Assembly (NCBI GenBank): GCA_013824085.1
Contig: PNNF01000007.1
Coordinates: forward strand, 1-64,000
DNA from: Chlorobiaceae bacterium
GTDB lineage: Bacteria > Bacteroidota > Ignavibacteria > Ignavibacteriales > Ignavibacteriaceae
DNA length: 64,000 nucleotides
Direction: 5' to 3'
This document shows positions 18,611-27,938 of this stretch, piece after piece (the stretch's first letter is position 1; each line of letters begins with the position of its first letter). Below the pieces are notes generated by a model. The model had not been told where the DNA came from. It saw nothing but the letters and a program-made list of their open reading frames with translations, and searched no databases. Both the position numbers and the translations under genes were made by a program.

Positions 18611-19461
18611 CTCCGCAACACAAAACAAAAATAGAAATTTTACTTTGCACAAAAATAAAAACGATTCATCCCGTTGGCGGCGGATGTATTGCGAATGCCT
18701 GCCAAGTATTAACTGAAAAAGAAGAAAAATTTTTTTATAAATCTTATTCAAATAATGAAATTCTAAAATGTGAAATTAATGGCTTGAATGAACTTCATCT
18801 CGCTAAAAATATTAAGATTCCAAAAGTTATTATTGCAGAGGATGATTTTGCATTGATGGAATTTATTGATCAATCAAACAGAGATAAAAATTTTTTTGAA
18901 ACATTTGGAAGAAGTTTTGCACAGCTTCATAAATATTGCTCAGATAATTTCGGTTTTTATGAAAACAATTTTATTGGTGCTAATCGCCAAGTAAATCAAC
19001 CTATAAGTAACAATTGGACAGAATTTTATTTTCAAAACAGATTATTGTATCAATTTAAGTTAGCCGAAAAAAATGGTTATGTTGATAATAATTTCAGAGA
19101 TTTATTTTATCGACTTGAAAATAGAATCGATTCCATTTTAACAGGTTGCGAAAATATTCCTTCATTGCTACACGGTGATCTTTGGAGCGGAAATTATTTG
19201 TGCGATGAAGATGGAGCAGCTTGTTTAATCGATCCCGCAGTCTATTATGGAAATCGTGAAGCTGACTTAGCAATGACAAAATTGTTCGGTGGATTTGATA
19301 CTTCTTTTTATTCGGCTTATAACGAAGAATATAAATTGCCCAATGATTGGAAATATCGTGAGAATATTTTTATACTTTATCACGTAATGAATCATCTTAA
19401 TCTTTTTGGAACATCTTATTATTCGCAAACAATTTCAATCATTAAAAATTATGTAAAATAA
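18607..19461 (+). CDS. Fructosamine/ketosamine-3-kinase family protein
   Basis: A 284-residue kinase of the aminoglycoside phosphotransferase fold. The catalytic loop HGDLWSGNY and the metal-binding segment CLIDPAVYYGNREADLAM are diagnostic of the fructosamine-3-kinase family. Phosphorylating glycated lysines at C3 makes the adduct spontaneously fall off. The ATG at 18607 overlaps the phosphatase stop by four bases, which fixes the start; an upstream in-frame ATG at 18562 would overlap 48 bases. The phosphatase-kinase pair looks like a protein-repair operon. The exact ketosamine (fructosamine, ribulosamine or erythrulosamine) is not known. Confidence 0.87.
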   Translation: MTPQHKTKIEILLCTKIKTIHPVGGGCIANACQVLTEKEEKFFYKSYSNNEILKCEINGLNELHLAKNIKIPKVIIAEDDFALMEFIDQSNRDKNFFETFGRSFAQLHKYCSDNFGFYENNFIGANRQVNQPISNNWTEFYFQNRLLYQFKLAEKNGYVDNNFRDLFYRLENRIDSILTGCENIPSLLHGDLWSGNYLCDEDGAACLIDPAVYYGNREADLAMTKLFGGFDTSFYSAYNEEYKLPNDWKYRENIFILYHVMNHLNLFGTSYYSQTISIIKNYVK

Positions 19462-19519
19462 TTTTCCAATTGGAATTGAATTATTTATTTAAATTTATTT
19501 TCAAATTATCGAGAGTTTA

Positions 19520-19867
19520 ATGAAAGTATTATCTGTAATTCACATGCTCTATGTTCAAGATATGAAAAGAGCAATTAATTTTTATGTCAACGCTTTAGGA
19601 TTCACTTGCGAAGAAGAATCCGAATTTTGGTCTTCCTTAGTTTCTGAAAATGGAAAAATTGGTTTGACTTCTTACGGAGAGTATAACGAGTTTAAGTTGA
19701 CTAATCTTATTATTGAAGTGGATGACTATGATGAGGCATTAAAGCGAATAAAAGAGTTTGGAGGAATTATTTCTGAAGAACATCAACCTTATGAAGGAGC
19801 TCCAATTCATAACGCAGAAATAATTGATACTGAAAATAATGGGATTGTGATTTCAAAAAAATTATAA
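19520..19867 (+). CDS. Glyoxalase/bleomycin-resistance (VOC) family protein
   Basis: A 115-residue VOC-fold protein consisting of two beta-alpha-beta-beta-beta modules (LYVQDMKRAINFYVNALGF, then LIIEVDDYDEALKRI). The family includes metal-dependent lyases, dioxygenases and drug-binding proteins. A His early in the chain (SVIHMLYV) and Glu residues could bind metal, but the ligand set is not clear. It lies 58 bases downstream of the ketosamine kinase in the same direction. A carbonyl-damage connection is tempting but unproven. Confidence 0.78.
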   Translation: MKVLSVIHMLYVQDMKRAINFYVNALGFTCEEESEFWSSLVSENGKIGLTSYGEYNEFKLTNLIIEVDDYDEALKRIKEFGGIISEEHQPYEGAPIHNAEIIDTENNGIVISKKL

Positions 19868-19870
19868 GAA

Positions 19871-19905
19871 AAAAGATTGCACTTGTTTTCTGAGTGCAAT
19901 CTTTT
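19871..19905. terminator. Bidirectional terminator between convergent genes
   Basis: Perfect 13-bp arms AAAAGATTGCACT (19871-19883) and AGTGCAATCTTTT (19893-19905) with a 9-base loop. The A/T-rich ends give a U-tract in both directions. It lies between the VOC gene and the oligopeptidase gene, whose stop codons it separates. Confidence 0.85.
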
Positions 19906-19914
19906 AAAATAAAT

Positions 19915-22038
19915 TTAATTAATTTTTCCCAACAACTTCAACATAAAGCTATAGACAAGAGCTGTCTCTTTAAATGCTCTAAATCTTCCTGAAACACCGC
20001 TGTGACCCGCATCCATACTGGTCTTGAACAGAAGGAGATTGTCATCAGTTTTCTTTTCTCTAAGTTTTGCTACCCATTTTGCTGGCTCCCAATATTGCAC
20101 TTGAGAATCATGCAGTCCTGTTAAGACGAGTAAGTTTGGATAATTTTTCGCTTCAATATTATCATACGGAGAATAGGAGAGCATATAATCAAAATAAATT
20201 TTGTCGTTTGGATTTCCCCATTCATCATATTCGGCTGTCGTTAAAGGGATTGATTCATCAAGCATTGTAGTAACAACATCAACGAATGGAACTTGTGCAA
20301 TTGCTCCTTTAAATAAATCGGGACGCATATTAATAACAGCTCCAATTAGCAAGCCACCCGCACTGCCACCTTGAATAAATAATTTTTCTGAGGTCGTAAA
20401 TTTTTCTTGAATTAAATATTCTGCACTTGAGATAAAATCTGTGAATGTATTTTTCTTCTTCAATAATTTTCCATCTTCATACCAATCTCTTCCCATCTCT
20501 TCGCCGCCGCGAATATGTGCAACTGCATAAACAAATCCTCTATCGAGTAAACTCAATAATGCAGAATTAAATCCAGCATTCATGCTTATTCCATACGATC
20601 CATAACCATAAAGCAACAATGGATTGTTACCATTTTTATTTAATCCTTTTCTATAAACAAGCGAAATTGGGATTAATGTATTGTCACTAGCTTTTGCATA
20701 CAATCGTTCAGTATCATAATTGTTCGAATTAAAATCTCCAAGAACAACTTGTTGCTTTAACAAAGTTTTTGTTCTTGTAGTCATGTCATAATCAAATGTT
20801 GAAGTAGGAGTTTTCAGTGAAGTAAACCCGAAACGAAGTAATGATGTGTTAAATTCTGGATTTACAGAAATAAATGAATAGTAAGTTGGTTCACCAAACT
20901 CAAGATAGTGTTCATCATTCGTAGCCCAATTTATTATTCGCAATTGAGTTAATCCGTTTTCTCTTTCTTGAACAACTAAATAATTTTTAAATATTTCAAT
21001 ATCTTCCAAGAGGACATCTGATCTATGCGGAATTACTTCCTCCCAATTTTCTTTTGTAGTTTTATCAACAAAAGTTTTCATTAAGCGAAAATTTTTTGCG
21101 TCATAATTTGTAACGATGTAAAAATATTTTCCAAAGTGATCGACTCTATATTCCAAGTTTCTTTCGCGTGGCTGAACTATTTTAAATTCTTCATTGGGCG
21201 TGTTTGCATTTAGAAAACGATATTCATTTGACAAAGTAGAATTGGAAGCGATGATGAGATACTCTCGTGATTTAGTATTGTAAACGAAACAATTAAATGT
21301 TTCATCAGCTTCGTGATAGATTTCTAAATCATTCTTAAAATCTGAACCTAATTTATGTCTGAAGATTTTATAAGCTCTGAGTGTTTCATCTTTTGTTGTA
21401 TAGAAAATAGTCTTGTTATCATTAGCCCAAACCGCTGAGCCAGTTGTGTTCGGAATAGTTTGTTCAGATATTTTTCCGGTAGTTAAATCCTTAAAGTGAA
21501 TTGTAAAAATTCTTCGGCTTAAAGTGTCAACTCCGAAAGCAAGAATGTTGTTGTCGGGACTTACTTCTAATCCTGAAACGTTATAATATTTGTGTCCTTT
21601 CGCTAACTCATTTACATTAAGTAAAATTTCTTCTTCACTTTCAAGCGATTCTTTTTTTCTACAATGAATCGGATATTCTTCTCCTTCTTCAAAACGAGTG
21701 TAATACCAATAACCATTTTCTTTATACGGCACTGACTGATCAGTCTGCTTAATTCTTCCAACAATTTCTTTATATAATTTTTCCTGATACTGCTCAGTAT
21801 TTTTCATTGTAAGTTCTAAGAACTGATTTTCTGCGTTCAAGTAATCAATTACTTTGGGATTTTCTTTTTGATTCAACCAATAATAATTATCAATTCTTGT
21901 AATGCCATGATTTACAAGTTCTTTAGGAATTTTTTCAGCTCTTGGCGGCATAATTCTTTCTTGTTTTTCTTGTGAATAATTAATTGTATTAAAAACTATT
22001 GAGAGCAGGACTACTAAAAAAAATGTTCCTTGTTGCAT
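19915..22038 (-). CDS. Oligopeptidase B-like S9 peptidase, secreted
   Basis: A 707-residue prolyl oligopeptidase-family enzyme. A signal peptide (about 1-22) is followed by a beta-propeller domain to about residue 430 and an alpha/beta hydrolase domain. The catalytic triad is Ser559 (QGGSAGGLL), Asp644 (TGLHDSQV) and His679 (DAGHSG). The segment RGGEEMGRDWYEDGK is typical of oligopeptidase B, which cleaves short peptides after Lys/Arg. A GGAG ribosome site precedes the ATG. The signal peptide places it in the periplasm, where it may trim imported peptides released by proteases such as the 10896 subtilase. Confidence 0.9.
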   Translation of the reverse strand: MQQGTFFLVVLLSIVFNTINYSQEKQERIMPPRAEKIPKELVNHGITRIDNYYWLNQKENPKVIDYLNAENQFLELTMKNTEQYQEKLYKEIVGRIKQTDQSVPYKENGYWYYTRFEEGEEYPIHCRKKESLESEEEILLNVNELAKGHKYYNVSGLEVSPDNNILAFGVDTLSRRIFTIHFKDLTTGKISEQTIPNTTGSAVWANDNKTIFYTTKDETLRAYKIFRHKLGSDFKNDLEIYHEADETFNCFVYNTKSREYLIIASNSTLSNEYRFLNANTPNEEFKIVQPRERNLEYRVDHFGKYFYIVTNYDAKNFRLMKTFVDKTTKENWEEVIPHRSDVLLEDIEIFKNYLVVQERENGLTQLRIINWATNDEHYLEFGEPTYYSFISVNPEFNTSLLRFGFTSLKTPTSTFDYDMTTRTKTLLKQQVVLGDFNSNNYDTERLYAKASDNTLIPISLVYRKGLNKNGNNPLLLYGYGSYGISMNAGFNSALLSLLDRGFVYAVAHIRGGEEMGRDWYEDGKLLKKKNTFTDFISSAEYLIQEKFTTSEKLFIQGGSAGGLLIGAVINMRPDLFKGAIAQVPFVDVVTTMLDESIPLTTAEYDEWGNPNDKIYFDYMLSYSPYDNIEAKNYPNLLVLTGLHDSQVQYWEPAKWVAKLREKKTDDNLLLFKTSMDAGHSGVSGRFRAFKETALVYSFMLKLLGKIN

Positions 22039-22121
22039 TGAAGTTACTCCATTATAAAAATTAAATTTTATCTAAAATTTTCAAGATTCGATATTAACAA
22101 AAAATTCTTTTCTCATCAAAA

Positions 22122-23234
22122 TTATTTTAAGTGTTGCATTTTTTTTGTTAATGCTTTTCCATTCACTATTAATCTATAAAAATAAACACCGCTTGGTGAA
22201 TTTAGATTTGTAAATTCTGTTTCATAAATCCCGCTCAATTTTTCTTCATTCACAAGAGTTGAAATTTTATTCCCAAGAATATCATAAACATTTAGTGATA
22301 CGTAACTTGTGATTGGTATCTGGTAACTAATTTTTGTTGTTGAGTTAAAAGGATTAGGATAATTTTGAAAAAGGTGAAAATAATTTGGCTCTAAATCAGC
22401 ATCATTTATTTTAGTAATTATTGGAGAGCCCGCGTTCATCCAAGCCGTATAAATTAGTGCTGCAGTTGATTTAGACGCGTCATTAAATAATTTTGTAGTA
22501 AAATCTTTTGTTAAGTTCCAGAGCGTTTGATAATACAAACCACTACTCGTATTTCCTGCTGTTGTTCGAGCAGTAATATCAGCCCGCAATAAAGAATCGA
22601 CATAGCGAAAATTTTTGTAAATAAAATCAAAAACAAAATCGGAACGATTAGTAACAAAATTTACTGAATCAGTAGTGAAAGAAATTAGATGAGAAAATTG
22701 ATATATCATTTGCGTTTCATATCGTGAATGTATTCCATTTTGTCCTGTAAATTGTCCATCATAATTTCGTGCAAGGTGCAGTGGCATGTGTCCATCGCTA
22801 ACATAGTGACCCACGTCAGCGGCTGTTAACATTGCTTTCTGCCAATCTCTTCTTCTGAATTGATTTGTCAAAGAATCAACTGCTATCAGAATTGCCCAAG
22901 GCAAAATTCCTTGCTGAATCACAAATGCAGAGCCGTGTATTGCGACAAGCGAATCGTAATTTTGGTTTATTCGACCGGTTGAAACGAAAGAAGGGAAGTT
23001 ATCAATATTGATATAGTGCTTTGGTCCTTCGGTTGGATCAGTACTTCGTCTATTGTCAGCGTTGGATGCGTGACGTGAAAGTGAATCAGCCCAGAACAAA
23101 AAATGTTGCTGCATCTGATTCGGAAAAAATGAAACGGCTTTGTTGTTCATTATTCTGTGACCTGTTCCGCCCCAACCAAATAGTAACGGAGAAAAAAAGA
23201 GAAGAAAAAGAAAGAGCAATTTTTTATTTTTCAT
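22122..23234 (-). CDS. Zinc phospholipase C/S1-P1 nuclease-like protein with T9SS sorting domain
   Basis: A 370-residue secreted metal-dependent phosphodiesterase. Cleavage after Gly20 would leave Trp21 as the mature N-terminus (WGGTGH, His26), as in this superfamily where the terminal amine and Trp bind zinc. Further ligands fit the three-zinc site: His73, His143-Asp147-His153 (GHYVSDGHMPLH) and His169-Glu173 (HSRYE). The spacings of 4, 6 and 4 equal those of Bacillus phospholipase C. Glu at the last position favours phospholipase C over S1/P1 nuclease, which has Asp. The C-terminus (FQNYPNPFNSTTKISYQIP and after) is a T9SS sorting domain ending in Lys. It is probably surface-attached. Confidence 0.87.
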   Translation of the reverse strand: MKNKKLLFLFLLFFSPLLFGWGGTGHRIMNNKAVSFFPNQMQQHFLFWADSLSRHASNADNRRSTDPTEGPKHYINIDNFPSFVSTGRINQNYDSLVAIHGSAFVIQQGILPWAILIAVDSLTNQFRRRDWQKAMLTAADVGHYVSDGHMPLHLARNYDGQFTGQNGIHSRYETQMIYQFSHLISFTTDSVNFVTNRSDFVFDFIYKNFRYVDSLLRADITARTTAGNTSSGLYYQTLWNLTKDFTTKLFNDASKSTAALIYTAWMNAGSPIITKINDADLEPNYFHLFQNYPNPFNSTTKISYQIPITSYVSLNVYDILGNKISTLVNEEKLSGIYETEFTNLNSPSGVYFYRLIVNGKALTKKMQHLK

Positions 23235-23246
23235 TTTTTACTTTAA

Positions 23247-23843
23247 TCAATATTTTACTGAACAACCATAAGGCTTTGTAACTTTTGTTGTAATTACTTC
23301 TGAATTCATCAATGAGTTAAGAGCAGCTTTTACATAATTGCTTGCATCTTTTATATCTTCTTTATCTGTTGATGGCTTATCATCAATAGCGCCAGCGTAA
23401 ACAAGTTTTCCTTTTTTGTCGATTACAAACATGTGTGGAGTTGTTTTTGCACCATACATTTTTCCGACCTCACCAGTTTCGTCAATCAAATAGCCGTTGA
23501 CATCCACTTTATAATTCTTCAGTCGCTTGTTAATTTCCTTCGCGTCAAAATTTCCTTGCTTGCCTGGAGCCGATGAACAAATCAATAACCAAACTACACC
23601 TTTTCCTCGAAACTCGTTTTGCAAAGATTGCATATTTTCTGTTTCGTAATGTTTCTTTACAAATGGACAATCAAAGTTTATCCATTCCAATACTACATAT
23701 TTCCCTTTGTAATCTGCGAGCGAATGAGTTTTTCCATTTCTATCTTTCAGAGAAAATTCTGGAGCAGCTTTATCAATTTCTACATTTTGCGAATTGAGAT
23801 TAATTGAAAAAAGCACCATTAATAAAAAAAGAAGTTTGTTCAT
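23247..23843 (-). CDS. Secreted thioredoxin-like redoxin (AhpC/TSA family)
   Basis: A 198-residue thioredoxin-fold protein with a signal peptide (1-18). The N-terminal block APEFSLKDRNGKTHSLADYK is typical of redoxin/peroxiredoxin proteins. The active site is FDCPFVKKHY (Cys59), with a single Cys instead of CXXC; the other Cys residues (WLLICSS and PYGCSVKY) could resolve it. The start overlaps the previous gene's stop as ATGA, so it is co-translated with the DsbD-alpha-like protein. Role: probably periplasmic peroxide or thiol chemistry fed by that partner. Confidence 0.82.
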   Translation of the reverse strand: MNKLLFLLMVLFSINLNSQNVEIDKAAPEFSLKDRNGKTHSLADYKGKYVVLEWINFDCPFVKKHYETENMQSLQNEFRGKGVVWLLICSSAPGKQGNFDAKEINKRLKNYKVDVNGYLIDETGEVGKMYGAKTTPHMFVIDKKGKLVYAGAIDDKPSTDKEDIKDASNYVKAALNSLMNSEVITTKVTKPYGCSVKY

Positions 23844-24688
23844 TTTTTTTCCTCATAATTATTTAGTGAAACATTTATTCCAAGAGCTTTGGAATTTTTT
23901 GCAGTTATCCAACTAATATTACTAACAATAATTCCACGCACATCTTTTGGATTTTTAATTTTCATCTCATCAAGTTTTAAGATTAACCTATATCCGTTTT
24001 GAATTGATTCTATTGGCTGCTCATAAACATAATCAAAAATTCCATTTTCATAAGGATAGAATTTAATTTTTCTTTCTATAGCTGACTCAGATTCAGGAAC
24101 AAGAATTGTCAAAATCATTAATGAGTCTTTTCTCTCTGCAGAAAATATATAATCGTGAAATTCTACTGGAAGTTTTAAGAATGTTTCTTCAATCTCTTTT
24201 ACGATTACTGAATCATAAATTGAACCACTATCTGCTTTTAATTTTATACTTACTTCTTGAGAACCGGGAACGCATTCTTCTTTACAAGCCAACCAAGAAA
24301 CTTTTGCACTAATAAGATAATCACTTTGAGCTAATATTTTCGGCGTAGAAATTTTAACTAAAAGAATCTCTTCATTATCGTAGCCAAAGTTTACCATATC
24401 GTCGCCGAGATAAAATCTTTTTGGATAAGGCCAAAATATTTCGCTGGCGGAAAATCCTGAAGGCAAATTCCATTTTATTCTTGTAGCTAATCCTGCATCA
24501 CCCGGATTTTTCCAGTATGTATGCCACTCATCTAACATTTTTAATTTTATTCCAACATAAAATTCTTGAGCAGGCGCAATTGTATTTAGTTCAGAAATTA
24601 ATTTAACGCTTACTAAATCAAGGGATTTACTTTGTGAAAAAATTCCATTTGAAATTAATAGAAGTAGAAGAAGCAAATATTTTTTCAA
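23840..24688 (-). CDS. DsbD N-terminal (alpha)-domain-like secreted protein
   Basis: A 282-residue periplasmic protein. After a signal peptide (MKKYLLLLLLLISNGIFS) the segment WHTYWKNPGDAGLATRIKW and the Cys pair CKEECVPGSQEV match the immunoglobulin-like alpha domain of the thiol:disulfide interchange protein DsbD. There is no transmembrane beta domain or thioredoxin-like gamma domain, so it cannot import electrons by itself. The TTG start is chosen because it begins the signal peptide. The gene overlaps the redoxin gene, and the pair probably exchanges reducing equivalents. The membrane partner must lie elsewhere. Confidence 0.8.
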   Translation of the reverse strand: MKKYLLLLLLLISNGIFSQSKSLDLVSVKLISELNTIAPAQEFYVGIKLKMLDEWHTYWKNPGDAGLATRIKWNLPSGFSASEIFWPYPKRFYLGDDMVNFGYDNEEILLVKISTPKILAQSDYLISAKVSWLACKEECVPGSQEVSIKLKADSGSIYDSVIVKEIEETFLKLPVEFHDYIFSAERKDSLMILTILVPESESAIERKIKFYPYENGIFDYVYEQPIESIQNGYRLILKLDEMKIKNPKDVRGIIVSNISWITAKNSKALGINVSLNNYEEKK

Positions 24689-24818
24689 ATCAATTCGTCA
24701 GACATTTAATATTTTTATATTTTTTTTGATTTAGCTGCAAAACTTCTTTCAGATTTAATTACAAAATATTTTATTTTCAAAAAATAATTGAGTTCAATCA
24801 GACTCATATTTATCAGTA

Positions 24819-25988
24819 CTAAGATGAACGTAGCGCATCAACTATTTTTAATCGTGCTGCTCTAACGGAAGGTAAAAATCCTCCCAACAATCCCATGACA
24901 GTTGCAAAAATGAAAGATGAAATTATTATCTCTGGAGAAAGAGCAAACTTAAATTCAAGTTCAGAAAAAGAAGCAAAGTTTAAAGTTGAAATTGAAAAAA
25001 ACTGAAGAGATGATGCAAGCAATAATCCAATAACTGCACCAATGATAGAAATCAAAAGTGATTCAGATAAAAAAGTAACGAGAACACTAGTGCGTCTAAA
25101 ACCGAGTGCTCTTAATGTTCCGATTTCTACTGTCCTGTTTGCAACCGCTGCATACATTGTAATCATTGCTCCGATTGTTGCGCCAAGAGAAAAAATAATA
25201 GTAACAAAAATTCCAAGTATGCGAATAAATGTTGCCATCATTTCTGATTGCTCTTCAAAATGGAGTTTTTCAATTTTCACTTCGAGTTGCTGCAACCTTC
25301 TGTCAGTTAGAAATGTGCTTTTAAATTTTTCAAAATTTTCAGGATTATCAAGTTTAAGAGTTACGGCTGAAACTGTACTGCCACGATTAAATGTACTAAG
25401 CAATTGCAGGGCATCTCCCCAAATTTCAGATTCAAACCCGCTTCCACCCGCTTCAAATATGCCTACAACGGTCCACTCATCTCCTGCAAATCGAATTTCC
25501 TCTCCAATATCTGCTCCATCAAATCTTTCATGAATTGAGCGTCCTACAATTAATTCTTTCGAACCAAAATTAAACATTCTGCCATCTACAAGTTTTACAT
25601 TTGGACGCAGCTTCTTTACTTGATCAGAGACTCCTCTTGCAGTAATGTTGCTCATTCCCCCCGACTTCTTTGGCAAATTAATTACAACAACAGGTTCATT
25701 AGAAATTATTGGTTTGCCATCGGCAGTTTTTGCGATGTAGGGAAGCACGCTAATAATATTTTGTTGGTCACCAGTAACAACGCTTGAGATTTCATTTTGT
25801 GCTGCTTTACGAAGAACAATTACATTATCGTCTGCACCTGTTGAGATTAGAGTTTTTTGAATTCCGTAAGCCATCATCAACACTGCAGCAAATACAAATA
25901 CAACAAGAGCAATACCAACTACGGTAATTCCTGTTGTCAATTTTCTTTTCTTAAAATTTCTTAAACTATATTTAATCGGAATTTTCAT
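24819..25988 (-). CDS. ABC transporter permease (MacB/FtsX family), second copy
   Basis: A 389-residue permease with four predicted membrane helices. The first (about 17-39) is followed by a large periplasmic MacB-PCD-like domain (about 45-240). Three helices then lie near 260-290, 305-335 and 350-380. The GLLGGFLPSVRAARLKIVDALR end is typical of FtsX-fold permeases. It is the last gene of the exporter operon, 48 bases past the other permease. With the ATPase and adaptor it would form a mechanotransmission efflux pump. Substrate unknown. Confidence 0.87.
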   Translation of the reverse strand: MKIPIKYSLRNFKKRKLTTGITVVGIALVVFVFAAVLMMAYGIQKTLISTGADDNVIVLRKAAQNEISSVVTGDQQNIISVLPYIAKTADGKPIISNEPVVVINLPKKSGGMSNITARGVSDQVKKLRPNVKLVDGRMFNFGSKELIVGRSIHERFDGADIGEEIRFAGDEWTVVGIFEAGGSGFESEIWGDALQLLSTFNRGSTVSAVTLKLDNPENFEKFKSTFLTDRRLQQLEVKIEKLHFEEQSEMMATFIRILGIFVTIIFSLGATIGAMITMYAAVANRTVEIGTLRALGFRRTSVLVTFLSESLLISIIGAVIGLLLASSLQFFSISTLNFASFSELEFKFALSPEIIISSFIFATVMGLLGGFLPSVRAARLKIVDALRSS

Positions 25989-26036
25989 TTACTTTACCTT
26001 TCAAACTTTTATTTGTTCATTATTCATCAGAAATAA

Positions 26037-27197
26037 TTATCCGACGAATCTAAAACCATCAACAATTTTTGTTTTAAGTGCTCTTTGAATTGGGAATATT
26101 GATGCAATCAGTCCTATCATCATTGCTGCGCTTACAGCAAGAACTATAGTAATTGATTCAACATGAAAAACGGGAAAAAATCCTTTCGGAATAACTTGCC
26201 CAATTCCTTCTATCAATGGATAAATAAAAAATAATCCTATAGCCGAACCAATTGCAGAAATTAAAAGCGATTCACCGAGAATTAACCCAACGATATGTTT
26301 TGCTGAAAATCCAAGCGTCTTCAGAACCGCATATTCTCTCGTTCTTTCTCGCGCTGCCATTATCATAGTGTTTCCAAGCACGAGCATAATTATCCCAATG
26401 ATGACGAACGAAATTAAATTCATCGCATCAATTATGGCGCTTGTTGATGAAAGAAAACCTTGTGCAAAAGCTCTTTCAGTTTCAGTTTTTGTTTCAGCTC
26501 TTGAATTGAGAAAGAGAGCGTCAATTTGCGTTGAGATTTCTGCAGCCTGATTTGGGTCATTTATTTTTACAATGTACCATCCAACATCGTTTGCACGCTC
26601 AGGCCACTCTTGCTGCATCCGCTCATTGACATAATCCCAACGAAATGCCATCATTGTTCCATCAGTAGCTTTGTCGCGCGGTTGATAAATTCCTCGAACT
26701 GTAAAATTCCAAGTGCCGGGATAAATATCACCTTCAAGTGTCATCACATCGCCGATACTTAAATTATATGTCTTCGCGAGATCAGCCCCAATAATTGTAG
26801 CTGTTCTTTCATTCTTAAAATTTTCTAATTCTTCTTTTGTTAAAAGAAATTCGGGATAGACGCTAAAAAAAGTTTCGTGGTCAACTGCCATTCGAGTAAA
26901 AAATTGATTTTTATCAATATATACTCCCTGAAACCAAGTTGAGAAAGTAACCTGTTCAATACCGGCAACAGATGCAATTTTTTCTTTATATGTTACTGGT
27001 AATGGAAAAATAAAAGAGACTGCTTGTCGAGTTATTAATCTATTTGCTGCCGATGCATCTACACCGACGTGCCAAGCCGTTACTACAGTTCTCAATATTC
27101 CAAACGCTATAACTGCAATTGCAATTCCGAGTATCGTCAAAGTAGTGCGAAGTTTATGTCGCAGAGTATTTTTAAAAATTAATTTTAATATTTTCAT
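26037..27197 (-). CDS. ABC transporter permease (MacB/FtsX family), first copy
   Basis: A 386-residue permease, homologous in architecture to the 24819 gene: first helix near 15-35, periplasmic core domain to about 240, and three C-terminal helices. The cytoplasmic segment TREYAVLKTLGFSAKHIVGLIL is a family signature. A GGAG ribosome site lies before the ATG. Two different permeases in one operon suggest a heterodimer rather than the MacB homodimer. It starts 8 bases past the ATPase stop. Confidence 0.88.
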   Translation of the reverse strand: MKILKLIFKNTLRHKLRTTLTILGIAIAVIAFGILRTVVTAWHVGVDASAANRLITRQAVSFIFPLPVTYKEKIASVAGIEQVTFSTWFQGVYIDKNQFFTRMAVDHETFFSVYPEFLLTKEELENFKNERTATIIGADLAKTYNLSIGDVMTLEGDIYPGTWNFTVRGIYQPRDKATDGTMMAFRWDYVNERMQQEWPERANDVGWYIVKINDPNQAAEISTQIDALFLNSRAETKTETERAFAQGFLSSTSAIIDAMNLISFVIIGIIMLVLGNTMIMAARERTREYAVLKTLGFSAKHIVGLILGESLLISAIGSAIGLFFIYPLIEGIGQVIPKGFFPVFHVESITIVLAVSAAMMIGLIASIFPIQRALKTKIVDGFRFVG

Positions 27198-27205
27198 ATT
27201 TTCTC

Positions 27206-27877
27206 CTAGACTAAATCTCCTTTGTCGAGATGTCGTTTAACGCTTGCTTTGGCTGCTGAAGCTGGATCGTGCGTAACCATTACAATTGTTTTCTTAAATT
27301 CTTTATTTAATCGATCAAGAAGAGTAAGAACTTCGTTAGCGGAATTTTTATCAAGATCTCCAGTTGGTTCATCAGCAACTAAAATTGTTGGATCAGTAAC
27401 AATTGCTCTTGCTATTGCTACTCTTTGCTCTTGTCCGCCTGAAAGTTGTTTCGGATAATGATACATTCTATCAGTTAAACCAACCACAGATAAAACTAAT
27501 TCTACTCTCTTTTTTCTTTCAGCTTTGCTTAGATTCGTAAGTAACAATGGAAGTTCTACATTCTCAAATGCAGTAAGCACAGGAATCAAATTGTAGAATT
27601 GGAAAATAAATCCAACATTATTTGACCGCCATTTTGCAAGTGCAGATTCATTTAGTTTGGCAATATCTGTTCCAGCAACTGTTAACTTTCCACTACTCGG
27701 TTTATCAATACCCGCAATTAAATTTAGGAGAGTTGTTTTTCCTGAGCCAGAGGGACCCATCAATGCAAGAAATTCTCCTTCTTCAATTTCGAGGGATAAA
27801 TTATTAAGAACCGGAATTTCAAAACTATCTCTCTGATAAGATTTTGATAAATTCTGAATTGAAATTATCGATGCCAT
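27206..27877 (-). CDS. ABC transporter ATPase (LolD/MacB-type)
   Basis: A 223-residue nucleotide-binding subunit. Walker A GPSGSGKTTL, Q-loop FQFYNLIPVL, signature LSGGQEQRVAIARA (a one-residue Q variant of the usual LSGGQQQRVA) and Walker B LVADEPTGDLD are all present, with the switch His in VTHDP. The ATG at 27877 is chosen because GGAG lies just upstream; an in-frame TTG at 27892 is an alternative. It lies between the adaptor and the permease genes and powers the exporter at the cytoplasmic face. Confidence 0.93.
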   Translation of the reverse strand: MASIISIQNLSKSYQRDSFEIPVLNNLSLEIEEGEFLALMGPSGSGKTTLLNLIAGIDKPSSGKLTVAGTDIAKLNESALAKWRSNNVGFIFQFYNLIPVLTAFENVELPLLLTNLSKAERKKRVELVLSVVGLTDRMYHYPKQLSGGQEQRVAIARAIVTDPTILVADEPTGDLDKNSANEVLTLLDRLNKEFKKTIVMVTHDPASAAKASVKRHLDKGDLV

Positions 27878-27938
27878 TTTTTCTCCAATCAAATATTTAA
27901 ACGATCTCTTTATTTTTTAGTTTAATTTTTAAAACGAA

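Noticed and set aside
23573-23807. Plus-strand frames opposite the redoxin gene
   Set aside because: They are mirror frames of the minus-strand redoxin, without a recognised family.
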